Source: Pyrocephalus nanus (taxonomy: Eukaryota > Chordata > Aves > Passeriformes > Tyrannidae). Taken from it: a stretch of 64,000 nucleotides of DNA. The DNA is taken from contig CM076268.1 of assembly GCA_038380795.1 (NCBI GenBank), positions 5,266,001 through 5,330,000 of the forward strand. The letters are read 5' to 3'. The position numbers were made by a program, and so were the translations under genes. Numbering within the stretch: the first letter of the stretch is position 1; the number at the start of each line of letters is the position of its first letter. The notes beneath the pieces were generated by a model. That model saw only the letters and a list, made by a program, of their open reading frames with translations. It ran no database searches and was not told the DNA's origin. Below are positions 1-11,522 of this stretch, one piece after another.

Positions 1-212
1 AAGAGTAATTTAATAACACTGAAGCTGGGGTGGGATACAGGGACCATATGCTTGGCTTTCTGCCTTTGTTACATCCTAAAGAAAACTCTTGAAGAAGAAC
101 AGAATTAGTTTATTGTCCAATCCTGAATACGCAAACATTCCTCTCTCTTCTTGGAGCTGTTTTCTTCCAAATTCCACTCCAGGAATTCTTATGATTAGAA
201 ACACTAATTCAC
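1..212. other. Unique sequence, nothing identified
   Basis: Up to the start of the first CR1. Only chance frames are present. Confidence 0.6.
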
Positions 213-555
213 ATGGAATCATAGAATATCTTGAGTGGGAGAAACCCAAAAGGATCAAGTCCAACTCCTGGCCATGCCCAGGACACCCCAACAGTCCCAC
301 CCTGTCCCTGGGAGGATCATCCAAACACTCCTGGAGCTCTGTCAGCCTTGGGGCTGTGCCCACTGCCCTGGGAGCCTGTTCAGTGCCAACCACCCTCTGG
401 GGGGAGAACCTTTTCCTGAGATCCAACCTAAACCTGCCCTGACATAACTTCAGGATGTTTCCTGGCATCCTGTCCTTGGTTACAGAGAGATCAGTGCTGC
501 CCCTCCACTGTCCCTCTTGAGGAAGTTCTAGACTGGTCTGACTTCTCCTCTCATT
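213..555 (-). mobile_element. CR1 LINE 3' fragment, group B
   Basis: On the + strand it starts with the complement of the CR1 tail (GGAATCATAGAATATC). It continues with the AGGATCAAGTCCAACTCCTG segment and the conserved block ending CCTGAGATCCAACCTAA, so the element lies on the minus strand. It keeps the GAGGAAGTTCTAGAC stretch at the far end. It belongs with the copies at 13171, 51820 and 37482, which share the ACCCACAAGGATCATC type tail-proximal motif. Confidence 0.9.
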
Positions 556-1333
556 TTTCATCTTTATTAATTATTTCTTCTTTGTCTTTGGTTAGGCTCC
601 TCAGTCATCCTATAGAAGCCAAATCAAGCACTTCCAATGTTGTTTTATTAACCAAAATGAACTTTTCCACAGTTTAAAACCCCTGAAGTCCCTTAACATT
701 TCGTAACCATAGGTCCATCCAGAATTAACCACAAAATGCCCAGAAAGGGTTAATCCTTGCTGGCAGTTTGACCATATTAGAACAATTACAGTGATTCATT
801 GTCTATGTCTAATGGCATAATCTGATTGTAAAGACAGCAGAGTGGGCGTTGGAAAATATACAGCAGCCCACTATAGTCAGTGTGAGGCATAACAGGAAAT
901 GATTGTGGGTGTTAACCATGTCACAAATGGTTGGATTAAATGCTGACTCCACAGCTGAAAAGCCAAATAAAGATATGGGAAAGAGCCTGTATATGTTTCA
1001 ATACCAATTAGGAAAGTATCTAATATTGGGTTTAGCAACAGAAAGGAAAGTTGCAGTGAAAAACCAACTGCAGGTGATTCTATTTAAAGCTGTATTTACT
1101 ATCTCCCCAATGTGTCAGCCAATAAGTAAAACAGTTCGGGCTAATTTGCTCTGATTCATTCAGAAAGAAGGTATTTTATATTGAAATAAATAGGAAATAT
1201 AACTCCTGATTATGATATTGTCATTAAGGTACTTATTTTCAATTAAGAATTTTTATTAGCTCTCATCAAGTTGAGTAATGAAAGTGCCGTAAAATATACT
1301 TCCTTTCCCACCCAGTCTGCTCCCTCCTGGCCC

Positions 1334-1447
1334 AAAAGGAAAGAAAGGGAAAAGAAAGGGAAAGGGAAAGAGAAAAGGAAAAGGAAAAGGAAGGGAAAAG
1401 GAAAAGGGAAAAAATAAAGTAGAATAAGAGAGGAGAGAGAAGGATGA
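1334..1447. repeat. Purine-only GGAAA-type tract
   Basis: About 110 bp of almost uninterrupted purine made of imperfect AAAGGG/AAAAGG units, with only one or two pyrimidines near 1416-1425. Such tracts can adopt triplex structures and are prone to length change. Confidence 0.9.
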
Positions 1448-1663
1448 AAAAATTACAGTTTAGCACTGTCCTGAGATTGTTTTCCTTCTACTCCATCCCT
1501 TGGCCAGGTTTCAGTCATGGAGGTGCAGCCTCTGGTGCTGGATCCTTGGCAAACCCTTGACAGGCACTTTTCTCCTTCCCTTTTCCCAGGGGAAGGGCTG
1601 ACTCTTGTGCTCACATCTTGTTGAGGTCCCCATGGCCATGAACCACCACAGCTCTGGTCCAAA

Positions 1664-1676
1664 CCCCCCCCCCCCC
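1664..1676. repeat. C13 homopolymer
   Basis: Thirteen consecutive cytosines, a likely sequencing and polymorphism hotspot. Confidence 0.9.
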
Positions 1677-1965
1677 AAGGCAGCCATCCTACTCCCTGAG
1701 GAGAAAAGCCAGGATTTAGATTGGCCATTCCAGTAATTTAGTCAAAATGGGCACATTCATTTACTTTTTTGAACATTTTTTAACAGTTCTGGCCTCTTGG
1801 AGGAGCTAATGCAAAGCAAACACGTTTTTTGTTTGTTTTTCAGGCTAAGGCTTTAAAATCACAATTAAAACCACTTTAATCATAAATATATTTTCAGCCG
1901 CATTTTATCAAATAATCTTACCAAAAAATTCTGGTTTATGAAGTTACGATGATTTAAATTGTTCT

Positions 1966-1993
1966 TCCTCTCTCTCTCTTTCTATCTCTCCCC
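1966..1993. repeat. CT-rich microsatellite
   Basis: CTCTCTCTCTTTCTATCTCT, an imperfect dinucleotide tract. Confidence 0.85.
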
Positions 1994-2780
1994 TTTTTCA
2001 CACAAATTCTCTGGAGGATCTAAAAATAAGCCTCTAGCTATACAAGTCAGTGCTCCAGGTTTATCCCAGAGCCTAAGCAGTATTTCACCAAATACCTTTA
2101 TTATTTTCTGGGGTTCCTCTGCATTGTGTGAAACCTCCAAGGTTATTTGAGATCAGACAAGGAAAGTGGACACATTTGAGGCAGAGCTTGGGAGGAGGAA
2201 TTTTTCAGAAGTTGTGCTGGATAAATTAAAACTGTGAATTTCTATTTTTCTGGTATTTGGGTTATGCATTTATTGACTTTTGTTTGCTTCTCAGTAATCT
2301 GAAAAGTATCTGTAATCAACTAATGAATGTGAAGCACACAGAATTGTACATATTCTGTGTCCTGCCTCTTCAACAAAACCGTTCAGGATCAAAAGCATGA
2401 GGTTTTATATTGATTTTATAGTAGTGAACTTAATGAGAGGGAAATCACTGAGTTAACAGGAGGAGAGTAATACCATAAATAATAGTGTTGATTTAATCAC
2501 AGCTTTTTGACAGAACAGCATTTTTAGATTATTTTATTTTCTCTAAAGAAATTTGAGTATACATTCCTTAGGTAAATATTTAGGCAATACAACATGAATG
2601 GTTTGTAGTCATGAGGTAATGAAAGGAAGATTAAAAGGCTGATGGACACCCAGATGTTCCTTGCAGAGCTCTGCAACCTTAAAATGATTTTCACCACTGT
2701 CCAAATACAGCTTCTGATGGAGGTTGACTGTCACAGAAGTTTATTACAAATACTGGATTAAATTATCTTTATTGGTTACA

Positions 2781-3052
2781 TAGAACCCTGGAATGGTTTG
2801 GGTTGGAAGAGACCTTTAGGACCATCTCATTCCACCCCTTACCATGGACAGGAACACCTTCCTCTATCCCAGGTTGCTCCAAGCCCCATCCAACCTGGCC
2901 TTGGACACTTCTGGAGATGGGGCAGCCACAGCTTCTCTGGGCAACCTGTGCCAGGGCCCCACCACCCTCACAGCCAGGAATTCCTTCCCAATATCCTATC
3001 TACATTCTTTCACTTTAAAACCCTTTTCCCATCACTCCACAGTCTTGTAAAA
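2781..3052 (-). mobile_element. CR1 LINE 3' fragment, group A
   Basis: The complement of a CR1 3' end is clear: GGTTTGGGTTGGAAGAGACC, then CCATGGACAGGAACACCTTC, GGTTGCTCCAAGCCCCATCC and CTTCTCTGGGCAACCTGTGC in the usual order. The remnant extends into the CCCTTTTCCCATCACTCC region before similarity fades. Confidence 0.92.
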
Positions 3053-3179
3053 TCATGAACACCCACGTGCAGAACTGAGCATGGCTGAGGATATCGATGT
3101 AAGCTACAACATCAGCTCACAGAGGCACAAAAGCGGAGCCTTTCCCAGCTGATGAAGGCCCTGCTGCAGTTTTCCAGGA

Positions 3180-3285
3180 TGATTTGTGGCCGTGGGGCTG
3201 TGCCTGTCCCTGGGAGGGGTGGTGGGGCCGTGCAGGTGCCGTCCCGTCCCCGCGCACGGGACACGGTGCAGCCCCACAAACGCTG
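3180..3285. other. Short GC-rich, CpG-containing patch
   Basis: About nine CpGs in 100 bp (GTCCCGTCCCCGCGCACGGG core). No promoter or exon can be assigned. Confidence 0.3.
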
Positions 3286-3800
3286 CCTTGAAGAACTAAC
3301 ACTCTTTTATTGCAGGAAGAATAAAACAGGATTTCACAGTCACTTGTCTTTGCAGTAACCAGCTTCTCACTTCCCCCAGCACTCCCCGGGGGTCCAGGGC
3401 TACTTCAGGTGCACTCCTCTGTTTATGACCCTGCAGCAGGATCAGTTTTCCTCAAATCCCCTAATTCCGGCTGCTGGGGAGGGTTTGCCCAGCCGAGGGT
3501 GACCGAGGATGGCCTAGTGATTAGGCTAATTAGCTCATTTGTGTTTTATCCCTGCTCCATGCAGCGTGTTGGAGCTTTGGGAGCAGGTTGGACATGTGGG
3601 ACTGGACAGAGGGTACCTACAGCACCAACCCCACGATGGCATGTGGGGACATGAGTGTCCATCCCTGCTGAAAGCAGCCTGTTCCTTGCTCTGCTTCCCA
3701 TTGCCACTTAAACACATGACAAAACAGGTGGGGGATTGTCTTCTTGTGCCTTTATTCCTAAAATTCCCCTCTAGAATTAGAATCGAGAGCAAAAGCCTGA

Positions 3801-4190
3801 TGAGGAGCAGCTGAGAGAGCTGTGGGGGCTCAGAAAAGGAGGCTCAGGGGGGACCTACTCATTCTCAGCAACTTCCTGACCGGAGGGTGAAGCCAGGTGG
3901 GGATCAGGCTCTGCTCCCAGGGAACAAGGGACAGGACAAGAGGAAACAGCCTCAAGTTGTGCCAGGGGAGGTTCAGGTTGGATACTGGGGAAAATTTCTT
4001 AATGGAAAGGGTTTTCCAGCCCTGGCACAGCTGCCCAGGGCAGTGGTGGAATCCCCATCCCTGGAAGGTTTTAAAAGCCATGTGCATGTGGCACTTGGGG
4101 ACATGGGTTAGTGTGGCCTTGGCAGTGCTGGGGGATGCTTGGACTCGATCTTACAGAGATTTTCCAACCTAAACAATCCTGTGATTCTAT
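3801..4190 (+). mobile_element. CR1 LINE 3' fragment, group C
   Basis: Sense-oriented CR1. It shows GGAGGCTCAGGGGGGACC, the GGAACAAGGGACAGGACAAG segment, GCCCAGGGCAGTGGTGGAAT, then a tail ending TTTTCCAACCTAAACAATCC and TGTGATTCTATTTT. The tail-proximal sequence (GGACTCGATCTTACAGAG) differs from groups A and B, so this is another subfamily. At about 390 bp it is one of the longer copies here. Confidence 0.9.
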
Positions 4191-5530
4191 TTTATAAATT
4201 CTGAAGCAGACTTTCAGGTTTCTTGCTTGCACTGAACCTGTAGCCTCAGTCTATTGTAGCTCTGCCATCAGAAATAAAGTATCTTTCCCAGAATTGTGAA
4301 TTACCTGAGCAGAAAGTTCGTAGAGATTGACTTCATAACTCCCCAAAACATTTTATTGTTGAAAACAAGTTGTGAAAACTCTGCCCAAACTTTTGTTTTC
4401 CTACACAGTCTCTGTTTATAACACTGTGAGATACTTTTATTGTCTTAAATCCTCCAAATTCCAGCAAATAGCATTAAAAATTTGGGTGTGCATGAGGTGC
4501 ACCCCTTAATTGTTGCTCCTACAATGGAATGAGTCTGTGTTCTGTAAATGAGCGTGCACAGCCCTTCCATGATTTACTTTATACCTACAGTAAATTTTCT
4601 TGCAGGAGGTTTTATTGTGCCTTGTTGAATTGTGAATGTTCAGTCAAACCTTCCTCCAGCCGAGGAAAATAGAAGCCAGATCTGCAGAGAGAAAGTAACA
4701 AGGAGTTTTTGTTAATGTGTATTCCTGCCTGTAGTAAGAGAACAGTAATTCTACCCTAATGAAAATTAAATTTACTACCTTTTGTTTGTAGTTGTATCTT
4801 TAAAAAACCCCCCAAACGTGCACACCCTTGTTAATCACCACGAACAGCTCTCTTCAACCAGCAGAATGACAAAAGAGCACTAAAATGCTCTGGCCACATT
4901 CCAGGTGGTGTTTTTTGTCTGGACTTTCCAAAGAAAATTCACATAACGTGTGGGGGTTTTTTTCTATGGGAAGCATGTTTTTCCATGATTCATAAACCCG
5001 CTTTTATCCAGTCCATGAAAGGACCTCTCTCCGTTATGGAGGCCGGGGCTGACACATTTATGTGCAAAATTGCTGGAGCATTTACACCCCTATTCATCCA
5101 GGCAGTGTCTGTGCTCCAGGACTATTCCAATCACCTGGCACAAGCAGTTTAACACACATGCACGAATTCTTGGAAGGCTGTTTTGTTGTAACACATAACA
5201 AAACATAACAACCACCGAACTACTGGCTCATGTGTTCAGAAAGTTGCTTTTGCTTCCGTAATCATGCACATGAATTCAAATTAACAAATGCCATTTTATT
5301 ATTGATGTGATATTGAATAACAAGACAGCTGTGTAAAACTGAGGATATCAGTTGGTTCAGGAAATTGCTAATAAATATGCTTTTCATTCCCAAAATGACC
5401 AGCTGAAATCCAGTCTGTGCTGCTGCAGCTGTAAGTTGCAACTACCTGACTGTACGTGGCCTGTACAAGATGAATACTTATTTTGCCCTTTTTGTTATAA
5501 GATATTTAACCATCATCCCCTATTACAGGT
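4191..5530. other. Non-coding unique sequence
   Basis: No repeat family recognised. It includes the weak regulatory candidate at about 5 kb. The 94-residue frame at 5352 ends inside a CR1 and is not a gene. Confidence 0.55.
4975..5200. promoter_or_regulatory. Candidate conserved non-coding element
   Basis: Repeat-free block with GATTCATAAACCCGC, TCCGTTATGGAGGCCGG, a CACATTTATG stretch and CCAATCACC. It is weaker than the other candidates. Confidence 0.13.
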
Positions 5531-5671
5531 TGGCCAGAGAACTGTTCAAGGGCAGGTTGGACAGGGCTTGGAGCAACCTGGTCTAGTGGCAGGTGTCCCT
5601 GCCCATGGGAAAGGTTTGGAACTAGATGAGTTCTAAGGTGCCTTCCAATCTAAACTATTCCATGATTCTAA
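5531..5671 (+). mobile_element. CR1 LINE 3' fragment, group A
   Basis: Sense tail: GTTCAAGGGCAGGTTGGAC, GGCTTGGAGCAACCTGGTCT, GGTGTCCCTGCCCATGGGAA, then CTATTCCATGATTCTAAG. It is truncated at the 5' end to about 140 bp. Confidence 0.9.
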
Positions 5672-5731
5672 GATTATTGCCCTCCTCTGGCCACCACTGA
5701 TGGTTATCCCAGGCCTATCCCAGGATGTTCC

Positions 5732-5790
5732 GTGGCCATTGTCCTTCCATGGCAGGGGGTGGGAACGAGATGACCTTTAAGGGATTCTAC
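5732..5790 (+). mobile_element. Possible second CR1 tail remnant
   Basis: CCATGGCAGGGGGTGGGAAC followed by GAGATGACCTTTAAGGGATT matches the last 50 bp or so of a group A CR1 tail. It sits 60 bp downstream of a better-preserved copy in the same orientation. It may be an independent insertion or a local duplication. Confidence 0.6.
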
Positions 5791-7773
5791 AGGAAGGAGC
5801 TTTGCATTCAGCTCATCGGGTGATTGTAAAGAAAAGGATTTATTCTGTAGCCTTCAGGTGGTCACCACCTACCTGACAGGTGATGTTACACCCCACAGAA
5901 TCCAGCTTTGCCATCCCCAGACAGGATAGACCTGAATTCTGTAAATGTGGGGAAAGGGAAGCATTTAGCTTTCAAAATCACTGTGGCTGTCAGGTGAGGG
6001 AAACATTTATTTTCATAAGGATTTTCACTGACTGTACTAGCAAAGATTTTTAAAAATTGCCTAAATAAGTATTTACATGATACTGTAACCCAGAATGGTT
6101 TCAAAGGAGCCTTTATGATCTGTCAGGTCAATAATCTGCATTTTTAAAAGTCCCTGAATACATATTTGCATGATCTGTATTTCAAAAGCTCTAGTAAATA
6201 TGTATTTGCACAATAGACCATAACAATCTCTTTTAAGCCATCGTGGTCTATATATAGTGGTAATCCTCATATATTCCAAAGGAGTTTTATTTTCCAAAAT
6301 AGCTTTTATTAATAAGATGTTCAGATGCTGTTCTGAGGGCGATAGAAGGATGTAATCAAAAGGGATGAGGACGGCTTTTCATGCAATTAAAAACTGATTT
6401 AAAAGTTAGGCCTACCCTGTAAGCAAACACTTGGTTTAACCTCCCTTTTAGCCCATGGAGTTCTCCCAGAAACCTCCCTATTTGCAGAGGGGAGAAATGG
6501 GGCAGAGAGGCTTTGAGCCACAGATTTCAGAGATGTATTGTCCATGTTTATGGATGTTTTTACACCTGCTTTGATCAAGGTCATGCTGCTGTTTCCATGT
6601 TAGTCTGGAAAGAAAGACTGAAAATTTCTTTTTCCAGAGGCATAGTTGGGTGTGAGATGCTCATATCTGATGTTGTCCTCTGGCTGGAAGTGTTCAAGGC
6701 CAGGTTGGATGGGGCTTGGAGCAACCTGGGCTAGTGGAAGGTGTCCCTGTCCATGGCAGGGCGTGGAATGAGATGGGCTTTAAGGTTTCTCCCAAAGCAA
6801 ACCATGCCAGGATTGTACCATATGATGTGAGACCTCTTTTGTGACATTCTGGGTCTGGCCCTGGGTGGTCTGGGCCAAATACAACAAAAAAAATTCTGTG
6901 TCCATCTCTTCTCATCATCAGCAGTTCCAACCACATTTCTTAACTCTACCATTTCTCGCTCTGCAAGATGCTGCACATCATGAGCTGGTACAGGTTTCTT
7001 CCACTTCTTCTGTCCTGACAGAAGTTATCAAGCTCTTCATTTTTAGTCACCTCTACAGGCATCAGAGGTGGGGGTGGGAGCTGAGTTTTTTAGGAGAAAA
7101 TCACATATATTAAAATTAGGTATTCTACATTACAGGCAGCTTTGCTTTTCATGCATATGAGCCCCTTAAACACAAAGAGTGGGTTGTTTTTTAAAAAAAT
7201 ATTCAGAATATTTTTAAAATATAGAGTCTTGGCTTCATATACTTACACAGAGATTTTTCTATTGCTGTGACAAGATCTCGGTTTTCACTCTCAATGCATT
7301 TTGTGTGCTAATTAATGTACAATTATGTTATCAGACACAGAGCAGAGGTGAGTGCTGTTTTATCACTGCTAAGAGTATTATTGTGAAATTATCAATATCT
7401 TGATCATGGCAATGCATTTCTTTAAATACCTTATCCTGAACTTAAACTGTGTTCTGGTGAAATCAGAAACAATTTCAATTAATAAAATTAATATAGAATG
7501 TAATTTATAATATATGTGATTATATAAAATTATTATATGTAGTATAAAAATTATAGCAGATTTGATGACTTTAATTGTCTTTGATGTGAATAAATACTTA
7601 ATTTCTCCAGCTACTTGTATTATTTTTGCATTCTTTATGCATCTCACGTTAACTTATCTTGGTGGAACAGCTTTAATCTGAGTTTACTTCCAGCAGTTCC
7701 AGACCACAACTTTTGGTTGGGGGGGTGGGGCAAGCCCTAAAAAAATAAACCTAAATAATTTCTCTGTTCCCAG
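5791..7773. other. Non-coding sequence upstream of the candidate exon
   Basis: Apart from one CR1 fragment it is unique, and very AT-rich at 7420-7600. The last 15 bp form the pyrimidine tract of the candidate splice acceptor. No CpG island or TATA element is seen, so the candidate exon does not appear to be a transcript's first exon with an adjacent promoter. Confidence 0.55.
6684..6815 (+). mobile_element. CR1 LINE 3' fragment, group A
   Basis: Sense CR1 tail with GGAAGTGTTCAAGGCCAGGT, GGCTTGGAGCAACCTGGGCT and GGTGTCCCTGTCCATGGCAG, ending in a degraded CCCAAAGCAAACCATGCCAG tail. Confidence 0.9.
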
Positions 7774-7851
7774 GTCTTGGCCACTATTTGTCCACCTTGG
7801 CTATGGTTTCCCTGCTGCTCCTCCTCCTCCTCTACCAGGCCTGTGGTGCAG
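7774..7851 (+). CDS. Candidate signal-peptide exon (78 nt), gene unknown
   Basis: Seen: a pyrimidine-rich tract ending in CAG (7759-7773) precedes the block, and a near-perfect donor (CAG|GTAAGG) starts at 7852. Between them an ATG at 7803 has G at -3 and G at +4, a good initiation context. It opens MVSLLLLLLLYQACGA and then leaves one base of a split codon, so the exon ends in phase 1. The peptide is a short n-region, seven leucines and a small-residue end (C at -3, A at -1 for cleavage after residue 16), as in a secretory signal. The frame upstream of the ATG is also open to the acceptor. Known: signal-peptide exons of immunoglobulin-superfamily and other secreted proteins often end in phase 1. 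Inference: a 5' UTR/signal exon of a secreted or membrane protein whose other exons lie outside the window. I could not match it to a gene. Alternative: a CTG/CTC triplet tract that encodes polyleucine by chance. Confidence 0.33.
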
Positions 7852-10800
7852 GTAAGGGAAGGAGCCTGCACATATTGTTTCTGTTTGCAGAGGAAGTACA
7901 CCCTGCACTTTCCCCCAGCATAAATTCAGCCCAAGTGGAATGTCATTAATCAGGTGCAGAATCTGGAAAAGTCATAGGAGACTCCGTGTCCTATATTAAA
8001 AGCAGCAACTTGAGGGTTGGTTAGTTTGTTTATTGAACATGTTTTATTAACACTGTACCTTGCAGAAAGTAAAGAATAGGACAAAATGAGATTATTTCTC
8101 CATCCCCCCACCCCAGGTCAGGTTTTCTGCATAAACAATTTTGCTCATGAGCTGTACAAATACAGGTGTTGGTGCCTTTGTGGAGCATAAGTCCCTCAGA
8201 TCACAGGGAGGGGTAAAGCACAGTACCAGCTCTTGCCAGACTTAGAAGGGTTCCTTTCATAAATCTGACTCAAAGATTAAACTCAAGCTTCCTAAAGCTC
8301 ACCCGGCTTTCTCTGCAGTGCCATGAAACATCACCTTGGCTTTTCCATGTTTGGCTTTGGATCATGTGGAGCTGCAGGGGAAAGTCTCACCCGGCCCAGC
8401 ATCATCCCAGCTCAGGGCATCTGAGCAGAGCACAGGCAGCACCCCCCAAACACACCCTCATATGACATCCCTCATTTTTCCCTACACTGATAATTGCCCA
8501 TTAACATAATGCAAACTTAAACCCTTTTTCTTAATGCCAGAGTCCTGGAGCACAAAGATTTTCTTGCTCCATTAAAAAGACAATTTCGCCCCCACAGTAA
8601 TGGAAAACGTCAGGTTCAAACAGGGAAGTGGGTGCCTCTAAGTATTTCATATTTTACAGGAATATGTTTTAAATGAAATACTGCCTGTCAGATAAATTAC
8701 ACTGGCTTTGCATACGGACCTGGCTGATTTAGTGCTACCAGCACTGCAGATGGTTGGCGACAACTTTGTAGGTGTTTAAATGTCCTAGTACACGAGTGCA
8801 ATTCTTGCACTAATGCAAAACATTTGTGGAATGACCCTTCGTGTGTAATGGCTTCCACTGAGAGAACTGATTTGGACTTACAGATCAAAAAAAAAAGAAG
8901 AAAGTAATATACAAATTACTTCAGGTAACCAGTAGCCTTTAAAAAGAAAAGAAATGCAATTATATCTGCTCTCAGCAACCACAGTTTAATGAAAACTGAA
9001 GTCTGAAATGGTCTCTCTAAGTTTCAGAACTTACAACAGGTCCCCACTTATTAGCAGAGCAGTTGTACCAGCAGTTTGTTTTTGTAATTATGTTCTTTGT
9101 GGTCTACACAGTTTTCAAATAGTGATGCTAAAAGGACAGCTGGAAATACTGTGAGTTGCTTACCTAATCCTCAGTGAGAATAAAAATAGATAACAGCAAG
9201 TGAGACTGTATGGAGTGAGCTAAATTAACAGTCAGAGCTGAGATATTTTTTAAAGACACAGTATACTTCAATGTATGCATTAAAAGATGGAGATGAAATG
9301 TATTAAATATCAGTAGGAATACTCGGCCCTTTGATTACTTGAATGAGCAGCAGAGCTCATTCCCTGGCTTGAAAAACCCCAGTCTTGTACAAAGCAAATA
9401 ATGAGCTTGACCACAAAATGCTGATATTTCCCATGGAATAGTGAACACCGAGGCAAAATGGTTGGTAATGGAGTAACACTGGTTCTCCTTTCTAGGCCGG
9501 TGTTTATTCTCCAAAGAAGCTGCACAGATTCCCCCTTAAACAGGGATTTGAACAGGCTTCAAAGGCAGTCCCTTCTCTGATAGCAGCATTTCACCTGGCA
9601 GAGGGGAGCAGTGCACATATCCTGGCTAGAGATGGGGAGGCTGAGTCTCACGGGAGACCTGCAAATACTCTTTTTTAAAGAAACTCAGCCAACTTTAGGA
9701 AAATCTGGAAATACATAAGCTCCAGCTTGAGGCTTGCACAGCCACACAACCCCTCAAATATCCTTCCTTTGGTTTTCTGAGCCCAACCCTCCTCGTTTCA
9801 TTTGAATTCATCAGGACTGCGTTGGCACTCGCCGTCAGTATTTAAATCTCTTCAAAGCTACAGTGTTGAAGGACAGAGGCCACCTGTAGCTGCACACTGC
9901 GGATGCACCTTCCCTCCACGAATCAAGGGCCACCAAGGCTTTGAAATTTTAGATTAACAAGGATTTTTACCTGCATTTGCGTAGCTAACAAGTGAGCCGG
10001 GCTACTGGCGGGTATCAATCAGCATTTCATTATGCCATTTCGCATTAGCCGAGGATGTGACCTGCACTATTCCCTCCTGCAAAGCAACATCTCGTAGCTG
10101 TCATTTCACTGAAGCTATAAAGGCAAAGGGATGATGGAGCAGGGAGCTGACATTTGCTCGGGGAAGCTCTCAGGAGCAGCGGGCAGCTCCCAGCCCCACC
10201 ACCTCCCCGCTCGCCGCCGCTCCAAGCCAACCCTCGGCGCTTCCCTGACATCCACTTTCTTCTTCAATTTTCCTCCTCCCAGGTCTGGGAGGGAAGGAAT
10301 CAGTTGCATGAAATCCAAGTGCACAAAGCAGAGCCAAAAGGAAATTAGTTTTTTACCAAAACCAGGAGCCAAATGAGCTCACGGCACCGGCAGCACGTTC
10401 CTAGGGGCGGCCTGGGTGTGGTGGGGTTGCGTGAGGCAAAGCTGGGGTCAAACAAGGGCTGGGATTAAGGTCCTGATCCAGAGCAAACTGAAATCAAAGG
10501 AAAGCCTCACCTTGATTTAAAGGAAGTCCCTGAAACAGCGCCTTTATGTGTATTATTTTCTGAATGTGTCCAAAAGATCAGGGAGAATGGTCACCTTGGG
10601 AAAGGATTCCTTGCAGTTGTTCAGAGGTTCTCTGCAGTTCCAGGTACTTTGAGAAGTACCAAGAGGACTTACCTGTGATTTTATACTCCCAGCTTCCTCT
10701 AACCAAATCCATCCACTCCCCTTTGTCCTAGCAGTTCCTGAATGTTCTGCTAAAATAAATAAAATCCCTGCACTTCCCTGGAGATGGGGAGGGGAGTGCT

Positions 10801-11310
10801 GGCTCCTGGACTGTAAAATTTGGCTGTGTAGGAAGGGGGTCTTTTGAGGGTTTTGTTTTAGTACTGAGGGAGCCAATATCAAGTGTGTTCTATTTTCCTT
10901 AAGGACTCAGTTTGCTGTATCTGAGGCCAGGTAAGAACAGAATAAGAGAAAAGCCACTTGATTTTGTGCCTGGAGCGAAGCTTAAGCTGTTCAAGGCCAG
11001 AATAAACATGAAGAAATGAAAAAAAAAGCGCAAAAGAGAGGTGCTGTGGTTTAGCAATGAGCAGAGCTTGGAAGAGGAGGCTCAGTTGCCTTCCCCAGGG
11101 AATGTTTGGGCTGCCGTACCTGCTGGCACTGCCCATCTTCCCGAGCCAATTTTCTTGTATTCCAGGGATGCTCCATCACAGGTTGTCTCCATCTCCATCC
11201 AGCTGCACTGTGCTGGTGGTAGCTGGGTGTTTCTGATCAACCTCCACAAAGCTGGAGCTGTTCCACCTCTTGGTCTGACTCCAGATGGCAGGATGAGGTT
11301 TCAGATAATC
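7852..11310. other. Putative intron or intergenic, CR1-free 3.5 kb
   Basis: No repeat fragment recognised. I looked for a downstream exon that continues phase 1 from the signal-peptide exon, such as an immunoglobulin domain with a D-x-G-x-Y-x-C motif, and saw none. Confidence 0.5.
9795..10130. promoter_or_regulatory. Candidate conserved non-coding element
   Basis: About eleven CpGs between 9820 and 10095 with ordinary AT content, no repeat and no coding signal. Motifs include ATTTAAAT, AGATTAAC and GTATCAATCAGC (PBX/HOX-like TCAATCA). The block runs into a GC-richer patch at 10150-10240 with further CpGs. Confidence 0.25.
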
Positions 11311-11522
11311 ACTGAATCACAGACTGGCTTGGGTTGGAAGGGACCTTAAAGACCATCTCGTTCCACCCCATGAGCAGAGACACATTAAGGACACATTCCA
11401 CTGTCCCAGGTTGCTCCAAGGCCTTTCCAACCTGGCCTTGAACACTTCCAGGGATGGGACATCCATCACTTCTCTGGGTAATGTGTTCCAAAACCTGTTC
11501 CACAACTTCTCTGGGGAATTTG
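11311..11522 (-). mobile_element. CR1 LINE 3' fragment, group A
   Basis: Antisense CR1: ACTGAATCACAGACTGGCTT, GGGTTGGAAGGGACCTTAAA, GGTTGCTCCAAGGCCTTTCC, CTTGAACACTTCCAGGGATG. The normal GGCAACCTGTGCC block is replaced by GGTAATGTGTTCC, and similarity is lost soon after. Confidence 0.9.

Larger units (their letters stand above)
556..2780. other. Non-coding unique sequence with simple repeats
   Basis: AT-rich DNA that holds the purine tract, the C13 run and the CT microsatellite. Open frames are short and without recognisable domains, and the 66-residue frame over the purine tract is low-complexity translation. Confidence 0.6.
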
